A stretch of 18,195 nucleotides of DNA from Pseudomonadota bacterium (GTDB lineage Bacteria; CALINM01). The DNA lies in contig JAOAGA010000024.1 of NCBI GenBank assembly GCA_026415985.1, forward strand, positions 1,525 through 19,719, given 5' to 3'. Under the pieces are notes generated by a model. The model was not told the origin of the DNA. It searched no databases and saw only the letters and a program-made list of their open reading frames with translations. Of the stretch, positions 13,587 to 18,195 are shown piece after piece. Position 1 is the first letter of the stretch. Every line of letters starts with the position of its first letter. The position numbers were made by a program, and so were the translations under genes.

Positions 13587-14540
13587 CAAATTATCATAGG
13601 AAGCGGACTGGAGAGTGAAAAGCCTTTTTGCTCCTACAAAATATCTTTTTACATAGGGGCTGTCAAGACTTGAAACAATCACACCTTTTCCCTTTCTGGC
13701 TGCATGAATATACATATTATCACCTATATATATTCCTACATGATTAATTCTGTTTCTCTTGGCGAAAAAAATCAAATCTCCTTCTCTTAACTCCTCTAAA
13801 GAGACATCTGACCCCAATGTATATTGTTCCCGGGAGGTTCTTGGTAAGTTGATATTAACTTCTCTGAATACTCTTCTTACAAAGGCTGAACAGTCTAATG
13901 ACGCTATGCTGTCACCACCATATTTATATGTTGCGCCCACATAATCAAGGGCACTGTTGATTAACTTTTTAAGATCATCGTCTCTTAAACTATAAAGATA
14001 CTCCTGCTTTTTGCTATCAAAATCAGCGAAATTTTCTGAATTGATATCTTCATCACCATCAAAATCATCTTCCTGAATTGATGAAGTTACAGCGCTGTTT
14101 TCCTTTATTTTCTCAAAATTTTTAATTTCTTCTTTAGCGAGGGAATATTTTTTTGAGGATCTGGAAGCAGTATTTTTATAACCATTATTTTCTTTTGCCA
14201 TATTAACATTAGGAATTAAAATAACCTGCCCGGGTTTCAGCATCTTTGGATTTATATTTTTGTTTAGTGAGAGTATATCTTTTTCTGAAACTCCCCTTAC
14301 TTTAGCAATCTTTCTTATGGTATCGCCTTTTCTGATTTTATAACTTACAGTATTTTCTGATTTTTTCCTTGCAACCTGCCCTTTTTTGCCTGCTGTTTTT
14401 TTGGCTATATTGGTTTTTGCAGTTGATTTTTGAGAAATATTTTTCCTTTTTTGATTTTGCTCAGAAAAAACGCAAGTTATTGAAAACAATAAATAAAAAC
14501 AAATAATTATAAAGCTAAAACAACATTTTATTAACGCCAT
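13563..14540 (-). CDS. Secreted LysM-NlpC/P60 peptidoglycan endopeptidase
   Basis: I use the ATG at 14538-14540, which gives a standard signal peptide (MALIKCC, a hydrophobic core, likely cleavage near VFS/EQ). A TTG at 14577-14579 would add 13 residues; neither start has a clear ribosome site. Numbering from the TTG form: a Lys-rich linker (43-75), a LysM peptidoglycan-binding domain (78-122, IRKGDTIRKIAKVRGV ... LKPGQVILIP), an acidic low-complexity linker (150-200), then an NlpC/P60 domain (about 205-325) with catalytic C230 (LDCSAF), H280 (HVGIY) and H292 (IHAAR). It should cut stem-peptide bonds in the cell wall outside the inner membrane. It follows nspC on the same strand by 48 bases and may be co-transcribed with it. 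Confidence 0.93.
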   Translation of the reverse strand: MALIKCCFSFIIICFYLLFSITCVFSEQNQKRKNISQKSTAKTNIAKKTAGKKGQVARKKSENTVSYKIRKGDTIRKIAKVRGVSEKDILSLNKNINPKMLKPGQVILIPNVNMAKENNGYKNTASRSSKKYSLAKEEIKNFEKIKENSAVTSSIQEDDFDGDEDINSENFADFDSKKQEYLYSLRDDDLKKLINSALDYVGATYKYGGDSIASLDCSAFVRRVFREVNINLPRTSREQYTLGSDVSLEELREGDLIFFAKRNRINHVGIYIGDNMYIHAARKGKGVIVSSLDSPYVKRYFVGAKRLFTLQSASYDNLSKEKLIN

Positions 14541-14588
14541 GATGATTGATATTAAAGCAAATAACTTCTTGAATTGCAAGAAAAAAAA

Positions 14589-15764
14589 TTATGAAAGCCT
14601 ATCTTTATAGTCCTTATATCCAAATCTTCTTACAACCTTTGTTTCTTTTTTTTCATGGTTAAAGAGGATTAAGGATGGTAGTCTGATACCATTGAAGGTT
14701 GTATTCTTAACAAAGGAATAAAGTGCCATATCAAGAAAGACAAGCCTATCTCCCCTTTTTAACGGCTCGGGAAATGAGTAGTCACCAATAATATCTCCTG
14801 CCAAACAGGATATTCCACCTAATCTATAGGTATATGGAAACTCATCAGGCTCACCAGCACCTATTATTTTAGGTTTATATGGCATTGCTAATACATCGGG
14901 CATATGGGTTTCTGCTGAGGTGTCAAGTATGGCAATCTCCATGCCGTTGTCAACAATGTCAAGAACAGTTGATACAAGAACTCCTGCATTAAGAACCACC
15001 GCTTCACCGGGTTCGAGATATACTGTTATGTTATTATATTTTTTTCTGAAACTTTTAATAGTCTCGATAAGTAATTGCAAATCATAATCTTTTCTTGTGA
15101 TATGATGGCCACCGCCAAAATTAACCCATTTAAGGTGGGGGATATATTTACTAAATCTTTCCTCGAAGGAGTTAAGGACCCTCACTAAAACATCTGCATT
15201 TTGTTCACAAAGGGCATGAAAATGCAAGCCACTAATGAGTGAGAGTTCAACTTTTTCCATATCTTCAGATTGTAAGCCGAACCTTGAACCGGGGAGACAG
15301 GGATTATATAAATCAGTTTCAACCTCAGAGTGACCAGGATTAACCCTAACACCTATCTCAATATTTTTTTTAATTGACTTAACAACAGGATAAAACTTAT
15401 TAAGCTGGTAAACTGAGTTAAATATTATAAAATCAGAATACTTTGCAACTTCAACAATATCATTATCCGAATAGGCAGGGGCAAAGGTATGCACCTCTTT
15501 CCTAAACTCCTCGAATCCTAATCGTGCTTCTATGGGACCACTGGCACATACCCCTTTAAGATATTTATTTATTATGGGAAAGGCAGACCACATGGCAAAG
15601 GCTTTTAAAGCAAGAAGTATCTTGGCACCAGTCTCGTTCTGAACATAATCTAAAACCTGACAGTTTCTTTCTATTACGTTCTCGCTGATAAGATAACAAG
15701 GCGTTTCAACCTTATCTGTTACATCTTTTGGAAAATCAATCAAAAACTCACCGTTTTTTATCAT
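14589..15764 (-). CDS. nspC: Carboxynorspermidine/carboxyspermidine decarboxylase
   Basis: NspC is a PLP-dependent fold-III decarboxylase that makes norspermidine or spermidine from the carboxy precursor. This 391-residue protein has the usual length. It shows the PLP-binding lysine K54 in LLALKAFAMWS, the phosphate-site stretch WVNFGGGHHI, the EPGEAVV motif, and the late active-site cysteine region GGISCLAGDIIGDYSF. It lies two bases downstream of the carboxynorspermidine synthase gene, an arrangement seen in many bacteria that use this route in place of S-adenosylmethionine decarboxylase. A ribosome site before the ATG is weak, so translational coupling to the upstream gene is likely. Whether the product is spermidine or norspermidine cannot be read from the sequence. 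Confidence 0.95.
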   Translation of the reverse strand: MIKNGEFLIDFPKDVTDKVETPCYLISENVIERNCQVLDYVQNETGAKILLALKAFAMWSAFPIINKYLKGVCASGPIEARLGFEEFRKEVHTFAPAYSDNDIVEVAKYSDFIIFNSVYQLNKFYPVVKSIKKNIEIGVRVNPGHSEVETDLYNPCLPGSRFGLQSEDMEKVELSLISGLHFHALCEQNADVLVRVLNSFEERFSKYIPHLKWVNFGGGHHITRKDYDLQLLIETIKSFRKKYNNITVYLEPGEAVVLNAGVLVSTVLDIVDNGMEIAILDTSAETHMPDVLAMPYKPKIIGAGEPDEFPYTYRLGGISCLAGDIIGDYSFPEPLKRGDRLVFLDMALYSFVKNTTFNGIRLPSLILFNHEKKETKVVRRFGYKDYKDRLS

Positions 15765-15766
15765 AA

Positions 15767-16984
15767 TTAATCAGGTAAATATCCTTTGAACTCTTCAATA
15801 TGCCAGGGCAGACCGTATTTATTTAAAGCTTCCATAAACGGATCAGGGTCAAGCTGTTCCATATTATAAACCCCTTTCCCTATCCATACCTTATTTAATA
15901 TAAGCATAGCACCTATCATGGCAGGGACACCGGTTGTATAGGATATTGCCTGTGCTTTTAACTCTCTATAGGCTTCCTCATGGTCACAGACATTATAGAT
16001 ATAGATTTTTTTTCTTTTACCATTTTTAATGCCATCAAATACACAACCAATTACTGTTTTACCTTTATAATTTTCACCCAAACTTGCTGGGTCGGGGAGA
16101 ACCGCTTTCAAGAATTTTAAAGGAACTATCTTTTTGCCTTCATATTCCACCTCATCAATTCTTGTCATACCAACGTTTTTAAGAACTTTGAGATGATTTA
16201 TATAGTTATCAGAAAAGGTCATCCAGAATCTGATTCTCTTCAGTCCTTTTATGTTTTTCACCAGAGATTCTAACTCTTCATGATACAAGAGATAACTCTC
16301 CCGTGGACCAACAACAGGGTAGTTGAAGGTAAAGTGGATTGAGTTTTCATCAAGAATAGGAGGTGTCTCAATAAACTTTCCGTTTGCCCAGTGTCTGACT
16401 ACCTGAGTTACCTCTCTGATATTTATTTCAGGGTTGAAGTTTGTGGCGAAAGGATGGCTATGAGAGCCCGCATTGCAGTCAAGAATGTCTATATATTCAA
16501 TTGTATCAAAGAGATGTTTCTGTGCATAGGCACAGAAAACATTTGTAACACCGGGATCAAAACCACAGCCTAAAAGACCAAAAATCCCCTTTTTTTTATA
16601 ACTATCATCAAAGGCCCACTGATATTTGTATTCAAAATGAGGATTATCCGGTGGTTCGTAATTTGCGGTATCAAGATAATGAACACCAGTTCTGAGGCAG
16701 GCTTCCATTATCGAAAGATCTTGATAAGGCAGAGCCAGATTAATTACCAAATCAGGTTTATATTTGTTGATTAAATCGACAAGCTCATTTGTATTATCTG
16801 CGTCAACCCTGGCAACTTTAATCTTTCTTTTATATTGCTCTTCTATTTCCTTCTGAATCTTTTTGCATTTTTCAAGGGTTCTGCTTGCAAGAACAATCTC
16901 CTCGAAAACTGATGGTAATTGGGCACATTTTTTTGTTGTAACATTACTAACCCCCCCTGCTCCTATGATTAAAACCTTCCCCAT
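15767..16984 (-). CDS. Carboxynorspermidine synthase (saccharopine dehydrogenase-like)
   Basis: This 405-residue reductase joins a diamine (putrescine or diaminopropane) to aspartate semialdehyde with NADPH, giving carboxyspermidine or carboxynorspermidine for NspC. The N-terminal Rossmann fold begins KVLIIGAGGVSNVTTKKCAQ with the GxGGV nucleotide motif at 8-12. The family marks VLASRTLEKC, DLVINLALPYQD and YLDTANYEPP follow. It belongs to the Lys1/saccharopine dehydrogenase family; linkage to nspC two bases away decides the assignment over lysine metabolism. Start ATG 16982-16984 has a good AGGAGG about five bases upstream and lies about 28 bases below the -10 box of a consensus promoter. 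It is the first gene of the operon. Confidence 0.93.
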   Translation of the reverse strand: MGKVLIIGAGGVSNVTTKKCAQLPSVFEEIVLASRTLEKCKKIQKEIEEQYKRKIKVARVDADNTNELVDLINKYKPDLVINLALPYQDLSIMEACLRTGVHYLDTANYEPPDNPHFEYKYQWAFDDSYKKKGIFGLLGCGFDPGVTNVFCAYAQKHLFDTIEYIDILDCNAGSHSHPFATNFNPEINIREVTQVVRHWANGKFIETPPILDENSIHFTFNYPVVGPRESYLLYHEELESLVKNIKGLKRIRFWMTFSDNYINHLKVLKNVGMTRIDEVEYEGKKIVPLKFLKAVLPDPASLGENYKGKTVIGCVFDGIKNGKRKKIYIYNVCDHEEAYRELKAQAISYTTGVPAMIGAMLILNKVWIGKGVYNMEQLDPDPFMEALNKYGLPWHIEEFKGYLPD

Positions 16985-17011
16985 AATGTCCTCCTGAAAT
17001 AAGTTGTTATT

Positions 17012-17040
17012 ATTATATTTTTTTCATTTCAAAAAGTCAA
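17012..17040 (-). promoter_or_regulatory. Sigma-70-type promoter of the polyamine operon
   Basis: On the minus strand, TTGACT (17035-17040) and TATAAT (17012-17017) are separated by exactly 17 bases, matching the housekeeping consensus at 11 of 12 positions. Transcription should start near 17005, giving a leader of about 20 bases that includes the AGGAGG. No operator-like dyad is apparent over it. It lies about 150 bases from the inferred insertion-sequence end, so it is the operon's own promoter and is not supplied by the mobile element. Confidence 0.82.
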
Positions 17041-17196
17041 ACTACACAAAGGAAGATCTATGATTTTAGCCTTAGTATATTTTTAATTTTTCCATAAAAA
17101 TAATTTAAACATTAGTAAGATATTGTCAGCCTAAATATGATTTTTGCTACAATGATTAATTTATAGGGCTGATGATAATTTTTCTGTTATTCCTAC

Positions 17197-18195
17197 TGTC
17201 AAGTCACATTTTATTACTACTGGAAAATGTCACATAGCATTTGTAATTTTTTCATTTTTGTGTAGTACTGGACGGGTATCATCATTAATCCTTAAGTTCA
17301 ATATTTCATCACCTTTATGAGTTTTTCTTTCATCCTCTGATCCTCTTATCTCTTTATAGTTTACTCTTTTACCCTCACAGAGGATTTCTATCCTTCCATC
17401 CATTAGTTCACATATCTCTACCCATTTACCTGCATAACTATTTCTCCCATTTGTGGGAAATAACTGATACACTCTTTTGGAGTATTGGACTGTATTGTCT
17501 TTTTTTACTATTCTTGGATGTTTTAAGGAGAATATAAGTTCAAGTTCCTTATCTTTAGTAAGAGGCTTGTATACACTTTCTGAGGGAATCATATATTTAT
17601 TGTTACACCAAACAATAAACTCTTCCTTTAAAAATTTATTGGCTTTATCGTAGTTATCTATCCCCCTTAGCTTCATCTCCTTTATAAGTCTGTCCTGAAA
17701 AAATCTAAACTTCCTCTCAATCCTTCCTTTCGCCTGTGGGCTGTTCGCAGTAATAAGTGTTATCCCTAACTCATTAAGCGCTCTCTCTATCTGCGTCTCC
17801 TTCTGTTCAATGTCCACTTTATAATGTAACCCACCAAGCCTCGTAGTCTTAAAATGCGAAGCTTTGTCTGTATATAAGGCCATAAAAATCCCCCTCTGCT
17901 CAATGTAGTTCCTAAGAACTTTCATATTCGCCCACATATTATCAGAGGAATGAAACTCCCCATAGGTAAAATTATCCCCATCATCAACCATCGTTACAAG
18001 CCACCACATCTCCTTAACTGAGTCTATCCATCTATGCTGGGATGAGTCCATCTGTACTAACATACCCGCCATAGGCATACGCCTACGCCTGCGATAAACT
18101 CTCCTCTTCTTCTTAGGCTCATGAAAACCCCTATCTATTAATAACCTCCTTAAACTCTCATACCTGAAAGATAGCTCATACCCTTCTCTAAGCTT
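17197..18195 (-). mobile_element. Partial insertion sequence (IS481/ISNCY- or IS1202-like)
   Basis: The element contains the transposase below and runs off the right edge. I place its left end tentatively at TGTCAAGTCACATTTT (17197-17212), outside the transposase stop, because many elements of this kind begin with TGT. GTCACAT recurs at 17203-17209 and 17229-17235 and might be a transposase-binding repeat. The matching right end and the target duplication are outside the window, so the boundary is unconfirmed. Confidence 0.5.
17230..18195 (-). CDS. DDE transposase with integrase core, N terminus beyond the window
   Basis: The frame is open to the right edge: upstream of the methionine at 18078 it continues through FRYESLRRLLIDRGFHEPK and a very basic stretch (KKKRRVYRRRRR). 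The window therefore cuts off the true start and part of the N-terminal DNA-binding region. The visible 322 residues carry an RNase H-like rve core. Counting from the 18078 Met, the catalytic residues are D11 (QMDSSQHRW), D71 (LYTDKASHF) and E121 (SPQAKGRIERKF), and the tryptophan-rich second strand is present. The DSS-x-H-x-W and SPQAKGRIER motifs fit ISNCY/IS1202-like and IS481-like transposases. The C terminus runs to a normal stop, and all three catalytic acids are present, so this part looks intact. It is transcribed toward the polyamine operon. Confidence 0.9.
   Translation of the reverse strand, partial: KLREGYELSFRYESLRRLLIDRGFHEPKKKRRVYRRRRRMPMAGMLVQMDSSQHRWIDSVKEMWWLVTMVDDGDNFTYGEFHSSDNMWANMKVLRNYIEQRGIFMALYTDKASHFKTTRLGGLHYKVDIEQKETQIERALNELGITLITANSPQAKGRIERKFRFFQDRLIKEMKLRGIDNYDKANKFLKEEFIVWCNNKYMIPSESVYKPLTKDKELELIFSLKHPRIVKKDNTVQYSKRVYQLFPTNGRNSYAGKWVEICELMDGRIEILCEGKRVNYKEIRGSEDERKTHKGDEILNLRINDDTRPVLHKNEKITNAM

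Noticed and set aside
14556-14588. Hairpin TTCTTG/CAAGAA between nspC and the NlpC/P60 gene as a terminator
   Set aside because: The stem is only six AT-rich pairs, and on the transcribed strand the T-run comes before the stem, so it cannot terminate.
17060-17086. An eight-codon frame MILALVYF after an AGGAAG-like stretch, as a leader peptide
   Set aside because: It is too short to support, and no gene on the + strand follows it in the window.
17041-17266. Ten-base inverted repeat ACTACACAAA / TTTGTGTAGT flanking the region 3' of the transposase
   Set aside because: One arm lies inside the transposase coding region and the other abuts the polyamine promoter. The match does not extend and is plausible by chance in AT-rich sequence.

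Overview
The window is AT-rich (roughly one third G+C by eye) and looks like part of the chromosome of an anaerobic, diderm-type bacterium. The evidence is small rubredoxin-like proteins, a 2[4Fe-4S] ferredoxin, a carboxynorspermidine-type polyamine pathway, and a chemosensory operon with DUF4388/PATAN, zinc-finger receiver and HEAT-repeat parts. That mix recalls Deferribacterota, Nitrospirota or Desulfobacterota-like lineages, but this is an impression from gene content, not a phylogenetic assignment.

Region 1 (1-11755, + strand) is one compact chemosensory gene cluster, cut at its 5' end by the window. The order is: PATAN (DUF4388)-degenerate receiver-GAF-like protein, CheY, CheA, an ExeA/GspA-like AAA+ ATPase, CheW with a long N-terminal tail, CheW, a zinc-finger/receiver protein, a large HEAT-repeat protein, CheR, CheB, a coiled-coil/GAF protein, and a second CheY. 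Most gaps are a few bases or are stop/start overlaps, so the genes are very likely co-transcribed. CheR and CheB imply a methylated receptor, yet no methyl-accepting protein and no CheC/CheX/CheZ/CheD lies in the window. The receptor must be upstream or elsewhere. The PATAN-receiver followed by CheY recalls the start of cyanobacterial Pix (phototaxis, type IV pilus) operons, which suggests a surface-motility or other non-flagellar output. This is inference.

Region 2 (11768-12469, + strand) follows with only a 12-base gap. It holds a rubredoxin-like gene with a helical tail that is broken by a single-base frameshift, an intact 35-residue rubredoxin-like paralogue, and a 57-residue 2[4Fe-4S] ferredoxin with a near-perfect Shine-Dalgarno. 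A strong rho-independent terminator at 12434-12469 ends the unit. The redox genes may therefore share a transcript with the chemosensory genes.

Region 3 (12627-14540) holds an ArsP_1/DUF318-type metal or metalloid permease on + and a secreted LysM-NlpC/P60 cell-wall hydrolase on -. They converge and overlap by 24 bases at their 3' ends.

Region 4 (14589-17040, - strand) is a two-gene polyamine operon: carboxynorspermidine synthase (saccharopine-dehydrogenase-like), then carboxynorspermidine decarboxylase (nspC). A consensus sigma-70-type promoter at 17012-17040 drives it. The NlpC/P60 gene follows nspC on the same strand and could be read from the same transcript.

Region 5 (about 17197-18195, - strand) is the 3' part of an insertion sequence with a DDE transposase of the IS481/ISNCY-like (IS1202-like) type. 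It runs off the right edge. Its transposase points toward the polyamine operon.
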